From an uncultured Acidobacteriota bacterium (lineage in GTDB: Bacteria > Acidobacteriota > Vicinamibacteria > Vicinamibacterales > CAVVIG01), in NCBI GenBank assembly GCA_902825985.1, contig CADEDC010000022.1, forward strand, positions 1 through 64,000: a stretch of DNA of 64,000 nucleotides, given 5' to 3'. Position numbers and translations under genes: made by a program. The notes beneath the pieces were generated by a model, which was given only the letters and a program-made list of their open reading frames with translations, did no database searches and was not told the origin of the DNA. Positions 20,775 through 30,106 of the stretch are shown piece after piece (positions within the stretch are counted from its first letter, which is position 1; each line of letters opens with the position of its first letter).

Positions 20775-20905
20775 CTGAACCGACAGCGCCGGCACCGCAC
20801 GCTGCGGCGAATGGGGGCTTCCTTCTCAGCCGCGGCTCACATATCCTACCGGTCGCGGGGCATGCCGCCCCGACAGCCACTCCTGGGCACCCCCGGGACC
20901 TAGAC

Positions 20906-20924
20906 GCAGACGCGCAACGTCTGC
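20906..20924 (+). promoter_or_regulatory. Small inverted repeat in the leader of the antiporter gene
   Basis: GCAGACG and CGTCTGC flank the loop CGCAA, a perfect 7-bp stem ending a few bases before the AGAGAGG ribosome-binding site of the MFS antiporter. It may be an operator or a translation-modulating hairpin. No regulator gene is adjacent. Low certainty. Confidence 0.3.
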
Positions 20925-20944
20925 CTGCAGAGAGGTTTGACGCC

Positions 20945-22246
20945 ATGTCGGCCCAACCCAACGCCGCCGGCGCGGCGTCCACCAACCGCTGGATCCAGCT
21001 CGTGGTCGGCATCGGCTGCATGGTCGCCGCCTCGAACGTGCAGTATTCGTGGACGCTCTTCGTGCCCGAGATCATCGAGGTCCATGGCTGGTCACGCGCC
21101 GCCATCCAGACCGCGTTCACGATTTTCGTCATCGTCCAGACGTGGTGCACCCCGGTCGTCGGACACTTCATCGACCGCCATGGACCACGCACGCTGGTGC
21201 TGTTCGGCGGCCTGATGACCGGCCTCGCGTGGGTGCTCGATTCCTACGCGACGTCGCTGACCGGCTTCTACGTCGCGTCGGTCGTCGGCGGCCTCGGCGT
21301 CGGGGCCGTCTATGCCACTTGCATCAATAACGCGCTGAAGTGGTTTCCCGACAAGCGTGGCCTCGCCGTCGGCCTGACGGCCGGCGGCTACGGCTCAGGC
21401 ACCATCGTCACGATCATCCCGATCGCGAACATGATCGCCGCCTCCGGGTACCAAAGCGCCTTCTTCACCTTCGGCCTGTTGCAGGGTGCGGCCATCTGCC
21501 TGTGCGCCTGGTTCCTCCGGGCCCCTGGCGCGGTGCAACAGGCGGCCAGCACCGCCAAGGTGGTGCAGTCCGGGCGCGATTACACGCTCGCCGAGGCGCT
21601 GCGGACGCCGGTGTTCTGGGTGATGATGGCGATGTTCACCGGCACCGTCACCGGCGGCCTGATGGTGGTGGCGCAACTCGGCATCATCGCCGAGGACCTC
21701 GGCGTGCGGGGCCTGCAAGTCGACGTCTATTTCTTCGCGATGGCGGCCTTGCCGTTCGCGCTGATGCTCGACCGGCTGATGAACGGCGTCTCACGGCCGA
21801 TGTTCGGCTGGCTGTCCGACCACATCGGCCGCGAAACCACGATGTTCATCGCGTTCTCGCTCGAAGGGATCGGCGTGCTGGCCCTCGGCTGGTTCGGTCA
21901 CCAGCCCTGGGCGTTCGTCTTCCTGTCGGGCGTCGTGTTCCTGGCGTGGGGCGAGGTCTACAGCCTCTTCAGCGCAACCGCCGGCGACACCTTCGGCACC
22001 CTGCACGTCGGCAAGATCTACGGTGTGCTCTATTGTGCGAAGGGGATCGCGGCGCTGCTCGTACCGTTCGGCAACGTGCTGATGGAAGCGACCGGCACCT
22101 GGAAATCGGTGCTCTACTCGATGTCGGCAATGGACCTGATGTCGGCTCTGGCCGCCTTGCTCGTCCTGAAGCCGCTCATCCGCCGGCATCACGCCCGCGA
22201 TGCCCGGCAGGTCGGCTACGGGGCTGCCGCCCCGGCCCGCGGCTGA
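20945..22246 (+). CDS. MFS transporter, oxalate/formate antiporter (OxlT)-like
   Basis: A protein of 433 residues with about 12 membrane segments. NVQYSWTLFVPEIIEVHGWS in helix 1, FIDRHGPRTLVLFGGLMTGL (the MFS motif-A region), AVYATCINNALKWFPDKRGLA and GLTAGGYGSGTIVT are typical of the oxalate/formate antiporter subfamily. It probably exchanges oxalate or a related small carboxylate. The substrate call gains support from the oxalate-CoA ligase-like and PanE-like genes that converge on it from the right. ATG 20945 has AGAGAGG about 9 nt upstream. Confidence 0.8.
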   Translation: MSAQPNAAGAASTNRWIQLVVGIGCMVAASNVQYSWTLFVPEIIEVHGWSRAAIQTAFTIFVIVQTWCTPVVGHFIDRHGPRTLVLFGGLMTGLAWVLDSYATSLTGFYVASVVGGLGVGAVYATCINNALKWFPDKRGLAVGLTAGGYGSGTIVTIIPIANMIAASGYQSAFFTFGLLQGAAICLCAWFLRAPGAVQQAASTAKVVQSGRDYTLAEALRTPVFWVMMAMFTGTVTGGLMVVAQLGIIAEDLGVRGLQVDVYFFAMAALPFALMLDRLMNGVSRPMFGWLSDHIGRETTMFIAFSLEGIGVLALGWFGHQPWAFVFLSGVVFLAWGEVYSLFSATAGDTFGTLHVGKIYGVLYCAKGIAALLVPFGNVLMEATGTWKSVLYSMSAMDLMSALAALLVLKPLIRRHHARDARQVGYGAAAPARG

Positions 22247-22307
22247 TGACCGGCAGGGCCGGGAACGGGCCATCTGGCCCCATGGTGGACGTCAGGTGCG
22301 CGGACCG

Positions 22308-23306
22308 TCAGGTGCGCGGAGGCGCGAGCGCGGCCGGCCCGGAAATCAGGTCGTTCAGGAGCGACGCACACGCGTAGACGGAACGCGTCGCCGGCATCGG
22401 AATCCCGAGCCGGTCGCCCAGTTCGAGCACGGCGCCGACCACCGCGTCCAGTTCCATCGGCCGACGGGCCTCCACGTCCTGCAGCATGGACGTCTTGTGG
22501 GCGCCGACCTTCGCCGCTCCCGCAATCCGCTGGTCAATCGAAATCGGTAGCTCGATCCCCAGCCGCCGGGCCACCGTCTCGGTTTCCGTCATAATCGCCC
22601 GCACGAGCTGCGACGTTTCGCGGTGCTCGGCAATTTCCACGAGGGTGCCGCCGGTGAGCGCGCTGATGGGATTGAACGCGACGTTGCCGAGCAGCTTCAC
22701 CCAGATCTCCTGACGAAATCTGGCCGTGACCGGACAACGCAGTCCTGCCGCAATCAGCGCCTGGGCGATCTTCGTCACCCGCTCCGATTTGGTCCCGTCC
22801 GGCTCGCCAATGCTGATTCGCTGGCCTTCGTTGTGGCGGATGACGCCCGGCGCCGCGATCTCGGTCGAGAAATAGGCCAGCGACCCGACCACGCGCCGCG
22901 GCTCGATGGCGTGGGCGATCACGCCGCCCGGGTCGAGCCGTTCGAGCGTGAGGCCGTCGAACTCGCCGCCGTGGCGCTGGAAGTACCACCACGGAATTCC
23001 ATTCTGCGTGCTCATCGCCACCGTGTCCGGACCGAAGAGCGGCCCGAGCTGCGGCGCCAGCAGCGGCAGGCCGTGCGCCTTGACGCCGAGCACGACGACG
23101 TCCACCGGTCCGATGGCCGCCAGGGAATCGCTGACCTCCGGCTGCACGGTAAACGACTCCTCCGCTCCCTCGACGCGCAATCCATGCGCCCGCATCGCCG
23201 CCAGGTGCGGCCCGCGGGCGAACAGGACGACGTCGGCTCCCACCCGCGCCAGCCGGGCGCCGATATAGCCGCCGATCGCGCCGGCGCCAACGATGGCGAA
23301 TCTCAT
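22308..23306 (-). CDS. PanE/ApbA-family reductase (ketopantoate reductase or oxalyl-CoA reductase)
   Basis: A protein of 332 residues. The Rossmann NADP site is at the N-terminus (RFAIVGAGAIGGYIGARLA), followed by STQNGIPWWYF, the catalytic Lys in EIWVKLLGNVAFNPISAL, and SMLQDVEARRPMELDAV. All these are canonical 2-dehydropantoate 2-reductase features. Its ATG overlaps the stop of the oxalate-CoA ligase-like gene (ATGA at 23303-23306), so the two are translationally coupled. In Methylobacterium extorquens a PanE homologue (PanE2) reduces oxalyl-CoA to glyoxylate; the neighbours here point to that role, but true ketopantoate reduction is not excluded (pantothenate kinase lies 4 kb away). Confidence 0.88.
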   Translation of the reverse strand: MRFAIVGAGAIGGYIGARLARVGADVVLFARGPHLAAMRAHGLRVEGAEESFTVQPEVSDSLAAIGPVDVVVLGVKAHGLPLLAPQLGPLFGPDTVAMSTQNGIPWWYFQRHGGEFDGLTLERLDPGGVIAHAIEPRRVVGSLAYFSTEIAAPGVIRHNEGQRISIGEPDGTKSERVTKIAQALIAAGLRCPVTARFRQEIWVKLLGNVAFNPISALTGGTLVEIAEHRETSQLVRAIMTETETVARRLGIELPISIDQRIAGAAKVGAHKTSMLQDVEARRPMELDAVVGAVLELGDRLGIPMPATRSVYACASLLNDLISGPAALAPPRT

Positions 23307-24838
23307 CGCCCCGGCCCGGCGAAGCTCTCGGCGACCACGCGACGCTGAATCTTGCCGGTGGCCGTCCGGGGGATGGCGGTGGTCACGTGTACCTGCTTGG
23401 GTCGCTTGAAGTCAGCCAGCCGCTCGCGACAGTACGCGATGATCTCGGCGTCGGTGGCGGTCATGTCCGGTCGGAGCACGACGCACGCCGCCACTTCCTC
23501 GCCCCAGGTCGGGTGGGGGGTGCCGAACGCGACAGCCTCGGCCACGGCCGGATGGCCGAGCAGGACCTCGTCAATCTCACGCGGCGCGATCTTCTCGCCG
23601 CCTCGATTGATCATCTCCTTCAGCCGGCCGGTGATCGTCAGATAGCCCTCGGCATCGAGCACCCCTTCGTCGCCGGTCCGGAACCAGCCGTTGACGAACG
23701 AGGTGGCGTTCGCCTCAGGGTTGCTTTCGTACCCGGTGATGACATTCGCGCCGCGGATGACGACTTCGCCCCGTTCGCCGGTCTTCAACAGCTGTCCGGC
23801 GCCATTCATGATCGCCACCTCGCAGGTGCCGGTGTTCTGCCCGACCGAACCCGGCTTGCGCGCCGCCGGCGGCAGCGGGTTCGACGACATCTGGTGAGCC
23901 GCTTCGGTCATGCCGTACGCTTCCAGTACCGGCGCGCCGAAGGCCGACTCCATGTCCTGCATCAGCTGGGGCGACAGCGATGCACTGCACGATCGGATGA
24001 AGCGCAGCTTCTCGGCACCCGCGGGTTTCGCGCCCGGCTCAGCCCTGGCCATCAGCAGCTGGTGCAGGGTCGGGACGGCCGAATACCAGGTGACGCCGCA
24101 GTCGCGCGCCACGCGCCAGAACGACAGGGGATTGAACTTCGCCGGCACGACGACGGTGCCGCCGCTCGCCAGCGTGGCCAGGGTCGAGGCGACGAGACCG
24201 TGGACGTGGAAGAGCGGCATCACACACAGCGACACGTCCCCCGGTCCGAGTCCGTAGGTGGTGGCGACGTTCTGCGCCGAAATCGCCAGCTGCCCGTGGG
24301 CCAGCGGCACCCGTTTCGGCCGACCGGTGCTGCCGCTCGTGTGGAGGATCAGCGCCACGTCATCGGCCCCGGGCGGCGTGAACGTCCCGTCGCCTTCCGG
24401 CGCCGACAACGTGACCATGTTCGTCTCGTCGAGCGTGACCGTCAGGATCGGGATCCCGTCCCCCGCGGCCCGTCGGGCGTCGGCGGCGCCGTCGGGCGGC
24501 AGCAGCAGGACCTTCGCACCGGTGTCGTTCAGGTAGAAACGGAAGTCGTCTTCCTTGTAAGCCGGATTCAGCGGGGCGGCCGTACCGGCCACCGCGGCCG
24601 CCAGGAAGGCGACGACGTTCTGAAGCCCGTTCGGCAGTGAGATACCGACGCGATCCCCATGTCGGATGCCGGCTGCCGCCAGCTGGGCCGCACACCGTTC
24701 GACGTTCTGACGGAGCGCCTCGTAGGTGACCCGCTGGTCGCGTTCCGGCACGATGAGCGCCACGGCGTCCGGCCTCGCGGCGGTCAGCAGGTCGAGCAGG
24801 GTCCTGGGTTCAGCGGCATCTGACGAAGACGAGTGCAT
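23303..24838 (-). CDS. Acyl-CoA synthetase, probable oxalate--CoA ligase (AAE3/Pcs60 type)
   Basis: A protein of 511 residues of the AMP-forming adenylating family. ILHTSGSTGRPKRVPLAH is the P-loop-like A3 motif, MPLFHVHGLVASTLATLASG and RFIRSCSASLSPQLMQDME follow, then PVLEAYGMTEAAHQMSSNPL and KPGSVGQNTG. The C-terminal Lys lies in IPRTATGKIQRR. The MSSNPLP and SCSASL segments match plant AAE3 and yeast Pcs60, which are oxalyl-CoA synthetases. It should convert oxalate, CoA and ATP to oxalyl-CoA. The ATG at 24838 has GAGG upstream; a GTG at 24844 is less likely. It is the first gene of an operon with the PanE-like reductase. Confidence 0.86.
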   Translation of the reverse strand: MHSSSSDAAEPRTLLDLLTAARPDAVALIVPERDQRVTYEALRQNVERCAAQLAAAGIRHGDRVGISLPNGLQNVVAFLAAAVAGTAAPLNPAYKEDDFRFYLNDTGAKVLLLPPDGAADARRAAGDGIPILTVTLDETNMVTLSAPEGDGTFTPPGADDVALILHTSGSTGRPKRVPLAHGQLAISAQNVATTYGLGPGDVSLCVMPLFHVHGLVASTLATLASGGTVVVPAKFNPLSFWRVARDCGVTWYSAVPTLHQLLMARAEPGAKPAGAEKLRFIRSCSASLSPQLMQDMESAFGAPVLEAYGMTEAAHQMSSNPLPPAARKPGSVGQNTGTCEVAIMNGAGQLLKTGERGEVVIRGANVITGYESNPEANATSFVNGWFRTGDEGVLDAEGYLTITGRLKEMINRGGEKIAPREIDEVLLGHPAVAEAVAFGTPHPTWGEEVAACVVLRPDMTATDAEIIAYCRERLADFKRPKQVHVTTAIPRTATGKIQRRVVAESFAGPGR

Positions 24839-24991
24839 GATCACCTCAGGGTCAGATTATGACCCAGGATTCGCACGCCGCCGCCGGCGCCGCGCGGCCG
24901 GCCGCACGGCAACGGGCCCGCCGGCGTGCGCTGACAGCCGCGCGAGGGCACGTCCCGACCGCCGGCGCCGAGGATGGACCGTGGCCGGCGG

Positions 24992-25906
24992 CTACCGCCG
25001 GACCGTCAGGACGGGACAGGTCGCCTGGCGCACCACCTGGTTCGTCGTCGATCCGAACAGGGCGACGTCGAAGGCCGAACGGCCGTGGACGCCAAGTGCG
25101 ATTAGATCGGCATTCATTGTCCGGGCGGTGTCGAGCAGCTGGACGTGCGGTTTGCCATGGACCACCTCGCCCCGTGCCTCACACCGGTCGCCGACCACCG
25201 TGGCGATCACGGCAGAGAGCGCCGCGGTCGCGCGATCGCTGGCGTAACGCCGGTATTCCCTGAGGGCATCTGCCTGCGCCTGCGGCAACTCGTCGAAGGC
25301 CGGCGCCGGCGGTTCGTGCCAGGGCCATTCGATGGCGTGCACGACGCGTAGATGGGCCTGACAGGTCTCGGCCAGCGCCGCTGCCATGTCGAGTGCGGCG
25401 AGCGAGCACTCGCTGAAGTCGACGGCGCAGACGATGCGCTGGAACGGCGTACCGCCGCCGGCCTCGCGCACGTGCGGCGGCACGGTGAGCACCGGGCACG
25501 CCACCTGGCGCAGCACCTTTTCCGTGACCGAACCGAGCACCAGGTGCCTGAAGCCGCCCGCGCCGTGGGTGCCGATGACGACCAGGTCGGCGCTGTCACG
25601 CGCGGCGCGCGCGACAATCGCGTCGGCCGGCCGGCCGGAGTCGATCACGACGGTCGGACCAGGGCTCCCACCACCGGTCCGCGCCGCGAACGTCAGCGTC
25701 TCCGACATCAGACGCTCGAGTTCGGCGTCCGGAATCGACTCCACGACGGCCGGCATCCCGGGCACTTCGACCGTGAGCGGGAGGTAGACATGTTGCACGG
25801 TCAGTTGCGCCTTGAACCACGTCGCGATCTGGCTCGCGTAGCGGACCGCGTGGGCCGACGTGTCGGAGAAATCGACCGGACAGAGTACGCGCGTGAACGT
25901 CACCAT
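24992..25906 (-). CDS. Tandem universal stress protein (two UspA domains)
   Basis: A protein of 304 residues with two Usp domains, about 1-145 and 155-304. Each ends in the ATP-binding signature: VVIGTHGAGGFRHLVLGSVTE then CPVLTVPP in the first, LIALGVHGRSAFDVALFGST then CPVLTVRR in the second (G-2x-G-9x-G-S/T type). It probably binds ATP and helps survival under energy or oxidative stress. GGAGG precedes the ATG at 25906. A second tandem Usp is encoded at 43309-44217. Confidence 0.9.
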   Translation of the reverse strand: MVTFTRVLCPVDFSDTSAHAVRYASQIATWFKAQLTVQHVYLPLTVEVPGMPAVVESIPDAELERLMSETLTFAARTGGGSPGPTVVIDSGRPADAIVARAARDSADLVVIGTHGAGGFRHLVLGSVTEKVLRQVACPVLTVPPHVREAGGGTPFQRIVCAVDFSECSLAALDMAAALAETCQAHLRVVHAIEWPWHEPPAPAFDELPQAQADALREYRRYASDRATAALSAVIATVVGDRCEARGEVVHGKPHVQLLDTARTMNADLIALGVHGRSAFDVALFGSTTNQVVRQATCPVLTVRR

Positions 25907-26194
25907 CACTGGTGCCTCCGGCGGGCTGCCGACAATCCGGCAGCGCTGGGACTTTGTTCCACCAGGGTGCAATTCCGGTGACACGTCTGGGGTCGCGCGA
26001 GCGGCTGCGCGTTCGACACTCCAAGGGCTTCGGCGCCGGGTATATGTCGCTGCGGACGGTGGCGCATGGTCGCAGCGTACTGCTGACCTTGCAGCCGGCC
26101 CGCGGTGCGGTGCGACAGCCTGTGGCCTTGCGTCGAACGGCGCGCTCAGCTAGGCTTCAATCTCGAGTCGGATTCCAGACACCCATCGCGCGCT

Positions 26195-26464
26195 GTGCCG
26201 CCGCCACGGACGACCCGCATCACGACGACGCCCGATACGCCTGCGCCGCCGCTTGAATGCCTGACCTGCCGGCAGCCGCTCGAATATCGGGAGACGGTGT
26301 TTGGCGGCGTGCATCCACCCGAACGCTGGGACTATTTGAAGTGCCGCACGTGCGGATTGTTCCAGTATCGCCATCGCACCCGTAAGCTGACCGCGGTGCT
26401 CCTGCAGCCCACCAAGGAGCGACCGGCCCGTCGGCCCCCGCCAGGTTACTGGGACGACGACTGA
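26195..26464 (+). CDS. Small zinc-ribbon protein
   Basis: About 89 residues if the GTG at 26195 is the start; the true start is uncertain because no ribosome-binding site is evident. The core is ECLTCRQPLEYRETVFGG and ...DYLKCRTCGLFQYRHRT, two CxxC knuckles about 25 residues apart, a classic zinc ribbon. The tail is basic and Pro-rich. The function is unknown; it may be a nucleic-acid or protein-binding accessory factor. It stands alone between a divergent Usp gene and a convergent DoxX gene. Confidence 0.6.
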   Translation: MPPPRTTRITTTPDTPAPPLECLTCRQPLEYRETVFGGVHPPERWDYLKCRTCGLFQYRHRTRKLTAVLLQPTKERPARRPPPGYWDDD

Positions 26465-26519
26465 CCCCCTTCGCGGCGTTCCGCTGACCGCGCCCAGGCC
26501 CCCGCTCGACGCGGCGGCG

Positions 26520-26903
26520 TCAGGTCGTCCGTCGCCGCGGTTGCACCGGCACCAGCCGCTGGCGGGCGTAGGCGACGAACCAGGCCATCGCGAGCAGCAC
26601 GGCGGTGACGATGCCCGAGCCGATTTCTCCGCGCGCGAAGTGCAAGACGGTCGCCGAAATCATCACAATCATCACGCCGACCGCCGCCCACACCACCAGC
26701 CACGGCAGTACGCGCGTGGCTGCCGGCAGCACCAGTCCCACCGCCGCCAGGACCTCGGCCACTCCCAGGAACAGCTGAAACCAGCGCGGAAGCAGCTCGT
26801 TCATCTGAGCAGCAATGTCTGGTGGCGGAACCAGAAACATGACACCGTGGGCCAAGAACGCCGCGGCGAGCAATCCCTGAATAATCCAGAGCAAGATGTT
26901 CAT
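26520..26903 (-). CDS. DoxX family membrane protein
   Basis: A protein of 127 residues with four hydrophobic segments. The N-terminus ILLWIIQGLLAAAFLAHGVM and the middle FQLFLGVAEVLAAVGLVLP are characteristic of DoxX-like proteins. It is an inner-membrane protein; family members have been linked to redox or thiosulfate metabolism, but none of the usual partners is nearby. The last ~15 residues are basic and cytoplasmic. Confidence 0.8.
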   Translation of the reverse strand: MNILLWIIQGLLAAAFLAHGVMFLVPPPDIAAQMNELLPRWFQLFLGVAEVLAAVGLVLPAATRVLPWLVVWAAVGVMIVMISATVLHFARGEIGSGIVTAVLLAMAWFVAYARQRLVPVQPRRRTT

Positions 26904-27055
26904 CGATGCTAGTCCCTTTGACCTGGTCGGACGGCCGTCGGACGAAGGTCGAACGATTGTCGAACCATCGCCTGCCGATTCGACATGTTACCCGTCACCC
27001 CCGCCCCGGGGCCACCGGCGGCCGAGGGTTGGCCGGCGAGGCGGGCCGGCGGCCA

Positions 27056-28012
27056 CTAGACCCGTCGCAGCAGCACCCGTTCGATCGTGTGATCGACGGA
27101 CTTCTCGAGAACGAGGTGCGCACGCTCGCGCGTCGGCAGGATGTTCTCGGCCAGATTCTTCCCGTTGATGGTCGTCCAGATGCGGCGAGCCGTCTCGCGC
27201 GCCTCCTTCTCCGACAGACTGGCGTAGCGGTGGAAGTACGACTGCGGATTGGCAAACGCGGTCTCCCGCAGCGTGAGGAAGCGCTCGACGTACCAGCGCT
27301 GCACGAATGACGTTCGCGCGTCGACGTAGATCGAGAAGTCGAAGAAATCCGAGACGAACACCGGGGCGCGGTGGCCGCGCGGCGGGTTGCCGGCCTGCAG
27401 GACGTTGAGCCCCTCGATGATCATGATGTCCGGGTGGCGCACCAGCTGCGCTTCATCGGGCAGGATGTCGTAGTGCAGGTGCGAGTAGACCGGCGCCGCG
27501 ACTTCGTCCTTGCCCGACTTCACGTCACCGACGAACTCGACGAGCCGGCGGATGTCGTAGCTCTCGGGAAATCCCTTCCGCTCCATCAAGCCCCGCGTCT
27601 TCAGCACGCGGTTCGGGAACAGGAAGCCGTCGGTGGTGATCAGGTCGACCTTGGGGTGATTCGGCCAGCGGGCCAGCAGTTCGCGCAACACGCGCGCTGT
27701 GGTGCTCTTGCCGACCGCGACGCTGCCGGCGATGCCGATGATGAACGGCACCTTGCCGCTGCTGTTGCCGAGGAACTCCGCCGTGGCGCGAAACAGTTGC
27801 TGGGTCGCGCCGACGTAGAGGTTCAGCAGCCGCGACAGCGGCAGGTAGATGCGAACGACTTCGTCCATCGAGAGCCGATCGTTGATGCCGCGCACCCGCG
27901 CGAGGTCGGCTTCGGACAGCGTCAGCGGCGTCGACGCCCGCAGCTCGGCCCACTCGTCGTGCGTGAACTCGAGAAACGGGGAGAACGCGGACGAGCGGGC
28001 GGCGGTCGGCAT
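27056..28012 (-). CDS. coaA: Type I pantothenate kinase
   Basis: A protein of 318 residues matching bacterial CoaA end to end: [16 protein letters not shown], the Walker A motif [47 protein letters not shown] and [13 protein letters not shown]. It phosphorylates pantothenate with ATP, the first and usually rate-setting step of CoA synthesis, in the cytoplasm. GACAAT lies 8 nt upstream of the ATG and there is no ribosome-binding site, hinting at a leaderless message. Its stop codon is a C-TAG site (CTAG) that does not carry the palindromic element. Confidence 0.95.
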   Translation of the reverse strand: MPTAARSSAFSPFLEFTHDEWAELRASTPLTLSEADLARVRGINDRLSMDEVVRIYLPLSRLLNLYVGATQQLFRATAEFLGNSSGKVPFIIGIAGSVAVGKSTTARVLRELLARWPNHPKVDLITTDGFLFPNRVLKTRGLMERKGFPESYDIRRLVEFVGDVKSGKDEVAAPVYSHLHYDILPDEAQLVRHPDIMIIEGLNVLQAGNPPRGHRAPVFVSDFFDFSIYVDARTSFVQRWYVERFLTLRETAFANPQSYFHRYASLSEKEARETARRIWTTINGKNLAENILPTRERAHLVLEKSVDHTIERVLLRRV

Positions 28013-28248
28013 GCCCGGTCATTGTCTCACGCTCATGCAGCCGTCTCACCCTCATGCCGCCGCACGGCCGATGCCGGCGCTTCAAGCCAGCCCAGGCGCC
28101 CCGCGCCGGGCCGCCGCCCACGGCGATCGCTCGTCTGCGGGTGAACCCGCTGTGCCGTTGGCCAGACGGCACACTCCGTGCTGGTTCACGGACCGCACCT
28201 CGCCGGGACCCATCCTGGAACCGATTGGTGCGGGAGGAATGGCAGGCC

Positions 28249-28455
28249 ATGAAGGTGGTGGGAATTCTGTTGCTCGTCGTCGGGCTCATCGGCATCGCCT
28301 ACGGCGGCATTTCATGGACGCGGCAGCGGACGGTCGTCGATGCCGGACCGATCGAACTGAAGGCCGACCGGCGGGAGTCGCTGCCGATTCCGCCCATCGC
28401 CGGGGTCGTCTGCGTCGCTGTCGGCGTCGCCCTGATGGTGTCCGGCAGACGGTGA
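28249..28455 (+). CDS. Small two-helix membrane protein (DUF3185-like)
   Basis: A protein of 68 residues. Hydrophobic helices cover about residues 3-20 (VVGILLLVVGLIGIAYGG) and 48-65 (PIAGVVCVAVGVALMVSG), joined by a short basic linker. It resembles small DUF3185-type inner-membrane proteins of unknown function. GGGAGG lies 11 nt before the ATG, with GCAGG closer. The 236 bp between it and the divergent coaA gene hold no other ORF I can support and probably contain both promoters. Confidence 0.7.
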   Translation: MKVVGILLLVVGLIGIAYGGISWTRQRTVVDAGPIELKADRRESLPIPPIAGVVCVAVGVALMVSGRR

Positions 28456-28519
28456 CAGCGGGCGGCGCAGCGCAACGGTCGAGGGGCGCCGCCGGGCTGC
28501 GGCGCACGCCCCGGGAACG

Positions 28520-30106
28520 TCACGGCATCTCGTCGTCGGTCCACGGCGTGCGGCAGGGATCGGCGCGGTCGTAGAGCGCCAGGCGCTCGACGAGCCGCCG
28601 CCGCAGGGCCGGCAGCTTGGCACGGTCGGCCGCCGCAATGAGATCGCGCTGCAGCGACTGCGCCTCCCGGAACTGTCCGAGCTCGGCCAACGTCATCGCG
28701 TAGGTTTCCCCGAGTTCCAGTGTGCGCCCCTTCTCCAGCATCTGCTGTATGAGCGCCAGTGACCGCCGTCCGTCGCGCACCGAGGCGTCGGGCGCGGTCG
28801 CCAGCAGCCGGGCGAGCGCGTGAGTGAAGACGAGATCGCCGGCGGCAGCCGCCTCGTTCAGCGTCTCCCGGGCGTCGCGGTAGCGGCGCAGCTTCGTGAG
28901 GACCATGACATACCCGATGCGCGCCTCGCTGCGTTCCGGCGCTCCGGCCATGGCCTGTGAGTACTCGTCGAGGGCCTCATTCAATCTGCCCAACCGTCGC
29001 AGGCTCGAGGCGAGGCGCAGGCGCGCCTCGGTGTAGGTCGGCCGGACGCGCAACGCCGCGGTGAAACGGTCGACAGCCTGCGCGTGCCGGCCATCCGCCT
29101 GCAGCAGCACCCCCAGGCTGAACTGCGCCGGAAAGTACTCCGGATCCTTCGTGATGGCGATCTCGAACTCGGCCCGCGACGACTTCTCGTCGCCCATCAG
29201 GTTGAGCGCCGTCGCCAGGCGATGGTGGAGGGCGGCGTTGTCCGGGGCGAGCGCCAGCCCCTTGCGGAACTGCTCGGCGGCACCGGTCCAGTCCTCGTCA
29301 TCGAGCCGGCGGATGCCGATGCTCTCGAAGGTCTGCGGGCTCTCGAGCAAGGAGTCGAGTTCGACCATCAGCGTGTCGCGCGGCGCGATCCGCCCGTCAC
29401 GGCGCAGGCGCAGGTGCTCGGCCGACTGCTCCTGGTTGCCGAGCGCGGCATGGGCCTGCGACAACGGATAGTGTGCCGCGGTTGCCTTGGGATTGAGACG
29501 CAGCACCTCCTCGAGCAACGCCACCGCTTTCCGGTAGTCGCCGGTCGCGAGGGCCGCCCGTCCCGCGCCATATCGTGCGGACACCGAGTTCGGGTCGAGC
29601 GTCAGCGCGCGCGCGAACGACGGCGCCGCCGACTCAGGCCTGCCGACGGCAAGATTGACGTCGCCGAGCCAGACCAGGGCGTCCATGTCGTCCGGGCGGC
29701 GCCGCAAGACTTCCTCGAAGAGCCCAGCTGCCTTCGGCAGGTCGCCCTGGGTGCGCGCGATGTGGGCAAGATAGTACGGCCAGCGGTAGTCGTCCGGATT
29801 CAGCGACTGGGCGGTGCGAAACCCGGCTTCGGCCGCTTCGGGCAGCTGCGCCGCCATGAACAGTTTCGCCAGCTCGCCGAACGCATTCGATCGGTCGGTT
29901 GGCGTCGTCGTCGGATCGGTGAGCCGGGCTTTGAGGTATTCGTGCTGAACCGTGATCTGCTTCTGGACGGAGGGGACGAGCTTGGCGATGTCCGGCAGGG
30001 GCGCCGCCTGGATTGCGGGCGCCGGTGCCGGCGCCGGCGACGAGCAGGCCGCCAAGAGGACGGCTGTCAACGCCACGGCGCCCGCCGCCGCCCTGGTCCC
30101 CCTCAC
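28520..30106 (-). CDS. TPR-repeat lipoprotein
   Basis: A protein of 528 residues starting with GTG at 30106. The start overlaps the upstream CRTAC1 stop as GTGA, and GGGGAG lies in the end of that gene. A signal segment ends in VLLAACSS, a lipobox. The remainder is a series of about ten tetratricopeptide repeats, for example AAGLFEEVLRRRPDDMDALVWLGD and AVALLEEVLRLNPKATAAH (split across residues ~105-190). It should be anchored in an envelope membrane and serve as a protein-interaction scaffold. TPR and CRTAC1 genes recur together near TonB receptors in Acidobacteria, which suggests a shared uptake or surface-processing role; this is inference. Confidence 0.86.
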   Translation of the reverse strand: MRGTRAAAGAVALTAVLLAACSSPAPAPAPAIQAAPLPDIAKLVPSVQKQITVQHEYLKARLTDPTTTPTDRSNAFGELAKLFMAAQLPEAAEAGFRTAQSLNPDDYRWPYYLAHIARTQGDLPKAAGLFEEVLRRRPDDMDALVWLGDVNLAVGRPESAAPSFARALTLDPNSVSARYGAGRAALATGDYRKAVALLEEVLRLNPKATAAHYPLSQAHAALGNQEQSAEHLRLRRDGRIAPRDTLMVELDSLLESPQTFESIGIRRLDDEDWTGAAEQFRKGLALAPDNAALHHRLATALNLMGDEKSSRAEFEIAITKDPEYFPAQFSLGVLLQADGRHAQAVDRFTAALRVRPTYTEARLRLASSLRRLGRLNEALDEYSQAMAGAPERSEARIGYVMVLTKLRRYRDARETLNEAAAAGDLVFTHALARLLATAPDASVRDGRRSLALIQQMLEKGRTLELGETYAMTLAELGQFREAQSLQRDLIAAADRAKLPALRRRLVERLALYDRADPCRTPWTDDEMP

